A stretch of 14,674 bases of DNA from Candidatus Dojkabacteria bacterium UBA5209 (GTDB lineage Bacteria > Patescibacteriota > Dojkabacteria > SC72). The position numbers and the translations under genes were made by a program. Position 1 is the first letter of the stretch. Every line of letters starts with the position of its first letter. The stretch covers positions 7,737-22,410 of the forward strand of contig DHVL01000019.1 in NCBI GenBank assembly GCA_002412645.1, in the 5' to 3' direction. Shown piece after piece: positions 6,773-13,325 of the stretch. The notes beneath the pieces were generated by a model. It ran no database searches. It saw only the letters and a list, made by a program, of their open reading frames with translations, and had not been told where the DNA came from.

Positions 6773-8065
6773 TTATAGTTTTACGATATCTTTGTGTACA
6801 TTATCAAGTGATATAAATAGGATGGGACCACTATCTGTACCATATGACATCGTATTTATATATTTTAATGTACCTTCAATATTTGGACCCTCTTTATCAA
6901 ACCAGTGAGGATGTGTAACATATGTTACGACTTTTTTCTGTGTAGATATACCACCTATGTAATTATCTCTAAATCTTTCTATTAACTTCTCTGAGGTGTA
7001 TGCCCATGAATCTCCCCCGTTGTTAGGATATTCCCAAAGATTCATATTTGGATTGGAGGTAATATTTTGGTCTGTACTATTTAATTGATATGGTTGTGTA
7101 GTTGATTTTAAGCTCCACTCCCCTACAAGTTGGTTTCTACCGTGTACGTAGGATGTTCTACCAGAGGTATCCAGAGTAAATTCTAAATCGTTTAAAACAC
7201 GAAGATTTTCTTCATCAATGAACCATCCACCTGCTCTATACATTGTAGGTCTATTTAATTCATTTTTCTCAAACTGTTTAATGGACCAATCTATTATCTT
7301 CGTATATTCATTGTAGTTGTAGGTAGTATTAGGTGTATCATGACCATTGCCTGTTGGGCTTCCCCAGGCAATACTGTTGTTCACCTGTACTCCTGCTGCA
7401 GAGACAAGTTTACTGTACATATGTAAATGTAATCCGATTGATTCGTTTCTCTGTTTAACCCAGTTTGTTAAATATGCGGACCTTTCTTGATTTAAATAGA
7501 GGTATATATATGGGTTAAAGAAATGTGTCATCGGAGCATTATATTTTGATGATATTTGAGCCATTTGATCTAGATATTCCTGTTTAACATCAAAGCCTTC
7601 CCAGTCTATACTCCAAACAACATACACTGGTTGTGAGACATTGAAGAGTTTTTCTTGTGAGTATGTATTTGAACAGTTCTCTATGTTTACATTAATCCTA
7701 TGTTCTCCTGTTTCTAGAGAATCTACAGGAAGAGAGAGGGAATAGCTATTTTCTGTTTCTAAAACAGTATCATCTAGCAGATATTCAACCTTAATATCAC
7801 GATCTTCTGGCAATTCAAGCTGTATATTTATTTCTTTCTGCTCTACATAGTTAGACTTCAAATACCAATTTCTAATTAAGGAGAGTTTCTCAAGCTGTAT
7901 AGAGATCTCTTCTTCATACTCTTGGCATGTTTCAACTGTATCACCCTTTACTTCTGTTTCTTGAATTTTATTCTTCTGCTCATTTATTAAAAGGAGAACT
8001 GTTCCAACAGAAAGCAGGGCTATTATTAACAAAGTTGTTAGAGCAAATTTTTTCTTCTTTACCAT
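6773..8065 (-). CDS. Membrane-anchored polysaccharide-deacetylase-like protein
   Basis: A 430-residue protein with a basic N-terminus (MVKKKK) and one TM segment at about 8-27, probably an uncleaved anchor with the rest outside. Residues 30-145 are a small beta-rich region with Cys47 and Cys131, followed by a catalytic-type domain. Features that fit the NodB/polysaccharide deacetylase barrel: VVWSIDWEGFD (Asp154, Glu156) where TFDDG is usual, SIGLHLHMY (His213, His215) for the metal pair, MYRAGGWFIDEENLRVL (Arg277) for the R-x-x-x-x-W motif, and VTYVTHPHWFD (His385/His387) near the end. Motif 1 departs from the canonical form, so the substrate (N-acetylglucosamine polymer or another acylated glycan) is uncertain. 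The ATG overlaps no gene, but its extended -10 element covers the stop of the upstream acyltransferase gene; the next gene starts after 1 base. Confidence 0.72.
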   Translation of the reverse strand: MVKKKKFALTTLLIIALLSVGTVLLLINEQKNKIQETEVKGDTVETCQEYEEEISIQLEKLSLIRNWYLKSNYVEQKEINIQLELPEDRDIKVEYLLDDTVLETENSYSLSLPVDSLETGEHRINVNIENCSNTYSQEKLFNVSQPVYVVWSIDWEGFDVKQEYLDQMAQISSKYNAPMTHFFNPYIYLYLNQERSAYLTNWVKQRNESIGLHLHMYSKLVSAAGVQVNNSIAWGSPTGNGHDTPNTTYNYNEYTKIIDWSIKQFEKNELNRPTMYRAGGWFIDEENLRVLNDLEFTLDTSGRTSYVHGRNQLVGEWSLKSTTQPYQLNSTDQNITSNPNMNLWEYPNNGGDSWAYTSEKLIERFRDNYIGGISTQKKVVTYVTHPHWFDKEGPNIEGTLKYINTMSYGTDSGPILFISLDNVHKDIVKL

Positions 8066-8070
8066 ACCTA

Positions 8071-8079
8071 ATTATACCA
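8071..8079 (-). promoter_or_regulatory. Extended -10 promoter element of the deacetylase-like gene, overlapping the upstream stop codon
   Basis: The minus strand reads TGGTATAAT at 8079-8071, a perfect extended -10. It ends 5 bases before the ATG at 8065, so the transcript should start at or beside the start codon. The TAA within it is the acyltransferase stop (8074-8072). No convincing -35 is visible, as is common for extended -10 promoters. Confidence 0.55.
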
Positions 8080-9073
8080 TTTTAGAATGAAATACTATAG
8101 GGTAAAGAGAGAGGGCTAGTATGACTAAAGAATTAATTGTTAGAGCTATAAATGTATCACTACTTGGTTGTAGAAAAAATAGAGGTAAAAATATCAAAAC
8201 TGTTGAAAGAACAAATTGTTGTAATGGATATTTACCAATCCCTGCAATTATCTTTAAGAGGTGGTTTCCATAGCTATTAAAATATTTGTTCGCTATATAC
8301 ATTATCAATGATATATATCCAATTCCATATGTAAGAAAGAGAACTGAAGGAGGCCATCTATACCAGAAAGAGAGATTAAAGTAATTTAAAAACAATATTA
8401 GTAGTACAGAGGCTGTGCTAAGTATTAGTTTAATTCTCTGTGAGGAATATTGAGCTAGTAATATTCCCAATATATATATTGGGAAGTAGAAAAAGATTGG
8501 GAATCTGTGTAAATTACCATATCCCCAGAGATTTTCAATTAGAATTTGTATTGGAGCTACAAATGACATACTCGTAGTTACTTTGTACATTAAATTGCCA
8601 ATGATAAAGAGGAATATTGTTGAGGAAATCACTAGTAAGGGTCTCCTTATTATCCTCTTTAAGTGTTTTATTAAAAGAATTGTTAGTAGGTTAAAAATGG
8701 AAAGTGATATTAAGAATTCTGCAAATTCAGGGGGATTAATTATGAATATGATTTCAAAGAGGTTTTTTACTGAAAACTGTTTGTAATATGTGATTAACAC
8801 TAAAAGTGAGATTAAGATGTATACCAGGTATGTTTTGAAAGATTTTACTAATACTTTTCTTTTTGAAATTTCTTTTCCAGCTTTTATTTTTAAACCAATG
8901 ATATATGAACTGCAAAAGAGAAAGATGGAGAAACATATTGTAGCTCCTATTGTTGTAAAGAAGTGCATTATTTCATTACTACCTTGATAGTAAAGAGCAT
9001 TTACATGTGTAATAGTCATGAAAAGAATAGCCGTACCTCTTAGGAAATCAATACTTTTGTCTCTATTTAACAT
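8072..9073 (-). CDS. Acyltransferase family 3-like integral membrane protein
   Basis: A 333-residue polytopic protein with about ten hydrophobic segments. It opens MLNRDKSIDFLRGTAILFMT and continues ITH. Arg12 and His23 form the R-x10-H motif at the first TM segment that marks acyltransferase-3 enzymes, which move acetyl or other acyl groups across the membrane onto sugars, as in OatA-like and O-antigen acetylases. The wording SIDFLRGTAI also resembles the related heparan-glucosaminide acetyltransferase-like group. No extracellular SGNH domain is attached. It follows tRNA-Cys on the same strand and precedes the deacetylase-like gene, which suggests work on a shared surface polymer. The start at 9073 has no Shine-Dalgarno sequence; TAAAAA at 9086-9081 sits 7 bases upstream of the ATG. 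The sugar acceptor is unknown. Confidence 0.72.
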   Translation of the reverse strand: MLNRDKSIDFLRGTAILFMTITHVNALYYQGSNEIMHFFTTIGATICFSIFLFCSSYIIGLKIKAGKEISKRKVLVKSFKTYLVYILISLLVLITYYKQFSVKNLFEIIFIINPPEFAEFLISLSIFNLLTILLIKHLKRIIRRPLLVISSTIFLFIIGNLMYKVTTSMSFVAPIQILIENLWGYGNLHRFPIFFYFPIYILGILLAQYSSQRIKLILSTASVLLILFLNYFNLSFWYRWPPSVLFLTYGIGYISLIMYIANKYFNSYGNHLLKIIAGIGKYPLQQFVLSTVLIFLPLFFLQPSSDTFIALTINSLVILALSLYPIVFHSKMV

Positions 9074-9097
9074 TTATTGATTTTTAAATGTATTTAA

Positions 9098-9173
9098 TGG
9101 AGGTGACGACGGGACTCGAACCCGTGATAGCGGTTTTGCAGACCGCGGCCTTAACCAGCTTGGCTACGTCACC
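9098..9173 (-). tRNA. tRNA-Cys (anticodon GCA) with encoded CCA
   Basis: The minus strand reads GGUGACG (9173-9167) pairing with CGUCACC (9108-9102). The anticodon arm is GCGGU-CUGCAAA-ACCGC, giving GCA. The T arm is ACGGG-UUCGAGU-CCCGU and the D stem GCC/GGC. The discriminator U73 at 9101 is the known identity element for cysteine, and CCA is encoded at 9100-9098. The 5' base touches the TAA of the pyruvate kinase gene (9176-9174) with no base between, so it is probably processed from a pyk transcript. Confidence 0.97.
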
Positions 9174-10598
9174 TTACTGTGTAATTACATCCTTTACTTC
9201 TACTATCTCTAGTATTGTATTTGTGGATTTATTTTTAACAGAACTGCCACTAATAATAGCAATTTTATCATTTAAATCCAACTCCCCGTATGAATATACG
9301 GTTTCTACACAGTGTGATATAACCTGATCTCGATCTGTAGGGAATTTTTCTAAGTAGTAGCTCTTTACCCCCCTAAGTAGAGAGCTTTGTCTAATTTGTC
9401 TAATGCTATCTGTTATTTCCCATATTGGTACATTTAATCTGTGCCTAGAAAGGCTCCTTACTGTCTTACCAGTAATTGAAATAACTATGATACCCTTTAG
9501 GTTAATCTTTTCTGTAATATCAAAAACTAATCTACAAAGTTCATCTGTTTCAATGGAAGCTGTTGTATTGCCTAATATCTTTTGAGGTCTTAAAACGTTC
9601 TCTACCTTAAGTGCAATACTGTTCATTGTACTTACTGCTTCTACAGGATATGAACCTGTAGAGGTTTCTGCAGAAAGCATTACAGCATCTGCTCCGTCCA
9701 TTATTGCATTGGCTACATCACTGACCTCAGCTCTAGTAGGTCTTTTACTTTCTCTCATACTTTCTAACATCTGTGTAGCTACTATTACTGGTTTACCAAC
9801 ATTCCTACATTTAAAGATCATCTGTTTTTGATGTATGGGAACTTCTTCTAAGGGAAGCTCTACTCCCATATCTCCTCTTGCTACCATTATTCCATCAACG
9901 TAATTAAGTATTTCATCAAAATTCTCTAACCCTTCCCTATTCTCTATCTTAGCAATCAATTTACAATCTGTTTCTCCCATTACTTTTCTAATTAAAACAA
10001 CATCATGTACATTTCGTATGAAGGAGGCAGATATATAGTCAAAACCACTCTCTACTGCAAATTGGATATCTCTCCTATCTTTCTCACTTAATACAGGGAA
10101 AGAAAGAATTGTATCGGGTACATTAACAGTCTTTTTAGGCCTAAGTATTCCTCCTCTGGTCACAATACAAAGTATCTGTTTATCCTTAATATCTTCTACT
10201 TGTAATTCTAAATTACCATCATCAAGTAATATTTTTGCATTCCTAGAGATATCCTCATGTAAGTTAGAGTAAGTAATTGCAATATGATTTTGAGCTAGCT
10301 CTTTACTACTATTTAAACCCTCAGAAACAATTACAACAGAATCTCCCTCCTTAAGCACTTTCTCTTTCTCAAAACCTACAGCTCTTATCTTATGACCCTT
10401 AGTATCAAGCATTATACCCACTCTTGGAGAGATCTGTTTTATTTGTGAGTATACTCTTTTAAGCTCTTCAAAATCAGCAAAGGATGCATTAATACGTGCT
10501 ATATCCATACCCTCTACAATCATATTCTTTAAGATTGTATTATCCCATGAGGATGGACCTATTGTGGCAATTATTTTTGTTTTAGCGAATTCTTTCAT
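9174..10598 (-). CDS. pyk: Pyruvate kinase
   Basis: Converts PEP and ADP to pyruvate and ATP, the last step of glycolysis. The 474 residues include the A/B barrel and the C-terminal regulatory-type domain, about the usual length. It opens with AKTKIIATIGPSS. Catalytic residues are present: Arg35, Asn37 and Ser39 in ARINASF, Asp65 and Thr66 in DTKG, Lys217 and Glu219 in AKIENREGLEN, Asp243 in ARGDMGVE, and Thr275 in VATQMLESM. Two hallmark motifs are altered: the usual N-F-S-H reads N-A-S-F (Phe40 for His), and DTKGPEIR reads DTKGHKIR. Lys70 occupies the position whose Glu or Lys decides potassium dependence in characterised enzymes, so a K+-independent enzyme is inferred. The ATG at 10598 has no Shine-Dalgarno sequence. 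tRNA-Cys begins at the base after the stop. Confidence 0.96.
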   Translation of the reverse strand: MKEFAKTKIIATIGPSSWDNTILKNMIVEGMDIARINASFADFEELKRVYSQIKQISPRVGIMLDTKGHKIRAVGFEKEKVLKEGDSVVIVSEGLNSSKELAQNHIAITYSNLHEDISRNAKILLDDGNLELQVEDIKDKQILCIVTRGGILRPKKTVNVPDTILSFPVLSEKDRRDIQFAVESGFDYISASFIRNVHDVVLIRKVMGETDCKLIAKIENREGLENFDEILNYVDGIMVARGDMGVELPLEEVPIHQKQMIFKCRNVGKPVIVATQMLESMRESKRPTRAEVSDVANAIMDGADAVMLSAETSTGSYPVEAVSTMNSIALKVENVLRPQKILGNTTASIETDELCRLVFDITEKINLKGIIVISITGKTVRSLSRHRLNVPIWEITDSIRQIRQSSLLRGVKSYYLEKFPTDRDQVISHCVETVYSYGELDLNDKIAIISGSSVKNKSTNTILEIVEVKDVITQ

Positions 10599-10615
10599 AT
10601 GGACAGTTATTACTA

Positions 10616-10641
10616 AATATACATGAATTTATCTCTGTTAA
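10616..10641 (-). promoter_or_regulatory. Weak candidate promoter for pyk
   Basis: Minus strand TTAACA (10641-10636) and TATATT (10621-10616, preceded directly by TG), with a short 14-base spacer, lie upstream of the pyk ATG. A second -10 like hexamer, TAATAA (10612-10607), is closer. Either would give a leader of about 2-11 bases. The short spacer keeps confidence low. Confidence 0.3.
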
Positions 10642-10694
10642 ACAAGCTACCCATTATCCTATATTAAATATTTCAAGTTATATGTACAAAGATA

Positions 10695-10724
10695 TTGCAA
10701 ATGAAAGTTTAATATATGTAAAAT
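10695..10724 (+). promoter_or_regulatory. Candidate promoter for the 4-TM protein gene
   Basis: TTGCAA (10695-10700), an 18-base spacer and TAAAAT (10719-10724, preceded by TG) lie 29 bases before the ATG at 10754, giving a leader of about 23 bases. This is the one gene here with a plausible leader and a weak Shine-Dalgarno sequence, AGGGA at 10742-10746. The rest of the 10599-10753 divergent gap holds only AT-rich sequence and the pyk promoter region. Confidence 0.4.
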
Positions 10725-10753
10725 GCTTGTAGATTAACATTAGGGAATTAAAA

Positions 10754-11161
10754 ATGAAAAAGTTTATAAAAAATCTTGTTCAATTTCTCTTAGTTTCTTA
10801 TTTAGTTATTACTCTCTTTAATGGTATACAACTCCCAGAAAATGTTGTTTATGTTATTGCATCTTTGGTAGTACTTGCTTTTGGTATGTTAATGGCTTCC
10901 CCTATTATTAAGTTTCTTACTATTAAAGAGAATTTTATTACTTTCTTTCTAATGTCTTCACTGATATTAACGGGATTGTTTTTTCTATTAGATATCTTTA
11001 TGACAGGTTTTCATATTGAAGCATATACTTTTGAAGGTATGGAAATGGGAACTTTAGTTATTAATAGCTTTGAAGTAGTACCAATACTTACCATGGCTTT
11101 GTGTGCTGTCTGTAGCTCATTTATAGGCTCACTTTTATATACCCTTGAGAAAAGCTCTTAA
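10754..11161 (+). CDS. Small 4-TM membrane protein, phage-holin-superfamily-like
   Basis: A 135-residue, very hydrophobic protein with segments at about 5-22, 31-50, 60-82 and 105-130. The order of features (VVLAFGMLMASPIIKFLTI, then an LLD-x-F-x-x-GFHIEAYTFEG turn, then a final hydrophobic segment) resembles the widespread 4-TM family annotated as phage holin family IV or YvlD-like. That resemblance is by eye only and does not imply a phage or lysis role; there are no phage genes nearby. The start at 10754 is supported by the basic MKKFIKN opening and AGGGA at 10742-10746. The 3' end carries the -35 of the secG promoter, and the stop is 18 bases before the secG ATG. Function unknown. Confidence 0.7.
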   Translation: MKKFIKNLVQFLLVSYLVITLFNGIQLPENVVYVIASLVVLAFGMLMASPIIKFLTIKENFITFFLMSSLILTGLFFLLDIFMTGFHIEAYTFEGMEMGTLVINSFEVVPILTMALCAVCSSFIGSLLYTLEKSS

Positions 11162-11172
11162 TATTGTATAAT
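11145..11172 (+). promoter_or_regulatory. Strong secG promoter giving a leaderless transcript
   Basis: TTGAGA (11145-11150), a 16-base spacer and a perfect TATAAT (11167-11172). The -35 is inside the end of the upstream gene. A start 7-8 bases after the hexamer falls on 11179-11180, that is, on the A of the secG ATG. This is the clearest promoter in the window. Confidence 0.65.
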
Positions 11173-11179
11173 CGTGGAC

Positions 11180-11410
11180 ATGGATTCATCATTACAAAAT
11201 ATACTCCTTTATTCACAGATAGTAGTTTGTGTATTGGTTGTATTATCGGTATTACTACAAAACAGAGCGGAAGGTCTAGGTAAGATGTTTGGAGGGGGTG
11301 GAGAGGTATTTAGAACTAAAAGAGGTTTTGAAAAGTTCCTTTACTATTTCACCATATTTCTAGCATTGATTCTTGTTGCTATTTCATTGGTATTAGTTAA
11401 GTATTCTTAA
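11180..11410 (+). CDS. secG: Preprotein translocase subunit SecG
   Basis: Accessory subunit of the SecYEG channel. The 76 residues have the classic layout: TM at about 7-26, then the motif SVLLQNRAEGLGKMFGGGGE (23-42), RTKRGFEKFLYYFTI, and a second TM at about 52-74. The GLG-x-x-FGGGG and RT-x-RG-x-EK elements are diagnostic. I chose the ATG at 11180 over the in-frame GTG at 11174, because the GTG lies 1 base after the -10 hexamer and would fall upstream of the expected transcript start. There is no Shine-Dalgarno sequence. The solute-binding-protein gene starts 9 bases after the stop and is probably cotranscribed. Confidence 0.95.
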   Translation: MDSSLQNILLYSQIVVCVLVVLSVLLQNRAEGLGKMFGGGGEVFRTKRGFEKFLYYFTIFLALILVAISLVLVKYS

Positions 11411-11419
11411 TCAGATAGA

Positions 11420-13204
11420 ATGAGTAAAGTAAGTAAGGGATTGGAAAAAGGTAATAAAGAGAAACTCTCTATGAAAGAAGCGTTTGAGCTTCTTAAACCA
11501 TCTCAATCAGTTATTAAGGTAGGCGTAAGTGGTAAGGAGAAACAATCTTTTAGGGATTGGCTTTGGAACTATCCTAAAAATCTCTCCAATTTCTTTAGTA
11601 GTACTTCTCCACTGAGTTTCATTGTTCTTTTTGTAATACTTGGTTTTGGAATGTTTTCATTTTTAAGAAGTGATGCTTTTGCTGATGTATTTAATACTAG
11701 GAAAACAACTATCTTTGTAGAGGGTAATGTAGGAGCTCTTTCTACCTTTAATCCAATATTCATATCCCAAAATGTAGTGGATAGTGATATACACGCATTG
11801 GTATTTGAAAAGTTTGTAGATATTTCTAAAGAGGGTACTCCTGTTGCAAATATTGCTAAGAGTTGGAAAGTTTCAAGTGATGGAAAAACGTATGAATTTA
11901 CAATGTCTCTTGATCACATGTGGCAAGATGGAGAGAAATTAACAATTGAGGATGTAATCTTTACATTCGAATTAGCAAAAACCCTTTCCAAGGATTACGG
12001 CTATGATACTGTCGGAGCTGGTTTGGTAGATGTTAAGATAGAGAAGCTTTCAAATGATACTTTAAGGTTTGTATTGCCAGAGAGTAATGCTACTTTTTTT
12101 GAAATTGTTTCTGTATATATTGTTCCTAAGCATATATTAGAAGATATTGCTCCTAATGATATTCCTTTTAATCCTTTTACTAGATATCCAATTGGTTCAG
12201 GTCCATATATGATTACACGTTCTGAGCCTAACGTAGTATATCTTAAAGCTTCTGATTATTACTGGGTGACTCCTAAGATAGATACGATAGTATATCGTCT
12301 ATATTCAGACTATAAAGCTTTAGAAGCAGCATTTAGAAATGGTGTATTAGATGCAATGGGAGGTGTAAATGTTTCTGCAATGTCATATGTTTCTGAGTAT
12401 CCTGACTATGTTGAGTATGAAGTATCTCTTAATACAAGAATTAGGATGATATTTTTTAATATTAGGAAAGAGAAATTAGAAAACAAAGATATTAGAATTG
12501 GTCTTAATCATTTGATAGATAAAGAGGAGCTATTAAGAAAAGCTGAGATATCCGGAGTAATTGAACATGGCCCTATTCCTTCCACATCATGGGCATACAA
12601 CAGTGAGATTTCTAAATATGAGTATGATCCTGTAAAGGCTACAGAGTATTTCAAAAATATCGGATATGTAAAGAATGAAAGTAGTGGATATTTTGAGAGT
12701 GAAGATAAAAAGATATTAAGTTTTACTCTTAGTTATTTGAATAATGAGTTTAATTCGAAATTGGCAGGGGTATTTAAAGAGTTACTAAGAGAGCAAGGTG
12801 TAGTTATTAATCTAGAACCTTTAACATATACACAACTAACACAAGAGATTGTAGCTACAAGAGATTTTGAGCTATTGATGTATGAGTTTGCAACAACAGT
12901 AGACCCTGATCAGTACAATCTGTGGCACTCTCTTAAGAGTAATTACCCTGATTTAAACCTTTCAGGTTATGAGTATGAAAGAGTAGATATTCTTTTAGAA
13001 GATGCAAGAAGGAGTATAGATCAAAAGACTAGAAGGGAGAAATACTTACTGTTTCAAAAGTATTTAACCCAAGATTCCCCTGCGATATTCCTATATCATC
13101 CTAATTACAAGTATGTTGTAAGAGAGGGTATTAGAATTGGAGATATTGAAAATATCATATTCCCATATCAAAGGTTTGAGGATATTGCTTACTGGTCTAA
13201 GTAA
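11420..13204 (+). CDS. Membrane-anchored ABC-type solute-binding protein, family 5 (peptide/nickel type)
   Basis: A 594-residue protein. Residues 1-62 are basic and probably cytoplasmic, 64-82 form one TM anchor, and the rest is an extracellular SBP_bac_5 domain. Typical features: LSTFNPIF, a strand-turn FEKFVDISKEGTPVANIAKSWKVS at 129-152 with its key P-x-x-A-x-SW element, DGKTYEFTMSLDHMWQDGEKLTIEDV at 154-179, the family landmark YPIGSGPYMI at 256-265, NKDIRIGLNHLIDKEEL near 355-371, and a C-terminal APAIFLYHP-like stretch (SPAIFLYHP). There is no lipobox cysteine, so the TM segment replaces the usual lipid anchor. No permease or ATPase gene is within the window. It is probably in one transcript with secG (9-base gap). 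The ligand is unknown; oligopeptides are the family norm. Confidence 0.88.
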   Translation: MSKVSKGLEKGNKEKLSMKEAFELLKPSQSVIKVGVSGKEKQSFRDWLWNYPKNLSNFFSSTSPLSFIVLFVILGFGMFSFLRSDAFADVFNTRKTTIFVEGNVGALSTFNPIFISQNVVDSDIHALVFEKFVDISKEGTPVANIAKSWKVSSDGKTYEFTMSLDHMWQDGEKLTIEDVIFTFELAKTLSKDYGYDTVGAGLVDVKIEKLSNDTLRFVLPESNATFFEIVSVYIVPKHILEDIAPNDIPFNPFTRYPIGSGPYMITRSEPNVVYLKASDYYWVTPKIDTIVYRLYSDYKALEAAFRNGVLDAMGGVNVSAMSYVSEYPDYVEYEVSLNTRIRMIFFNIRKEKLENKDIRIGLNHLIDKEELLRKAEISGVIEHGPIPSTSWAYNSEISKYEYDPVKATEYFKNIGYVKNESSGYFESEDKKILSFTLSYLNNEFNSKLAGVFKELLREQGVVINLEPLTYTQLTQEIVATRDFELLMYEFATTVDPDQYNLWHSLKSNYPDLNLSGYEYERVDILLEDARRSIDQKTRREKYLLFQKYLTQDSPAIFLYHPNYKYVVREGIRIGDIENIIFPYQRFEDIAYWSK

Positions 13205-13208
13205 TATA

Positions 13209-13292
13209 TGCCAAAAGGGGGACTTGAACCCCCACCCAATTGCTTGGACTACGTTCTGAACGTAGCGTGTCTGCCAATTCCACCATTCTGGC
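13209..13292 (-). tRNA. tRNA-Leu (anticodon CAG)
   Basis: Minus-strand acceptor GCCAGAA (13292-13286) pairs with UUUUGGC (13216-13210, one G-U pair), with A73 at 13209. The anticodon arm CUACG-UUCAGAA-CGUAG gives CAG. The long variable arm CCAA-GCAA-UUGG marks leucine. It is 84 bases long with no encoded CCA. It lies 33 bases after the Ig-like gene on the same strand, and its 3' end is 4 bases from the stop of the convergent solute-binding-protein gene. Confidence 0.97.
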
Positions 13293-13325
13293 ATATTTAT
13301 GGAGATTCTATCACATTTATTATCT

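Noticed and set aside
10754..11161. Prophage remnant, from the holin-like membrane protein
   Set aside because: No lysin, integrase, attachment repeat or other phage gene is nearby; similar 4-TM proteins are common in chromosomes.
11174..11176. GTG as the secG start
   Set aside because: It lies 1 base after the TATAAT hexamer, upstream of the expected transcript start; the ATG at 11180 fits the promoter and SecG length.
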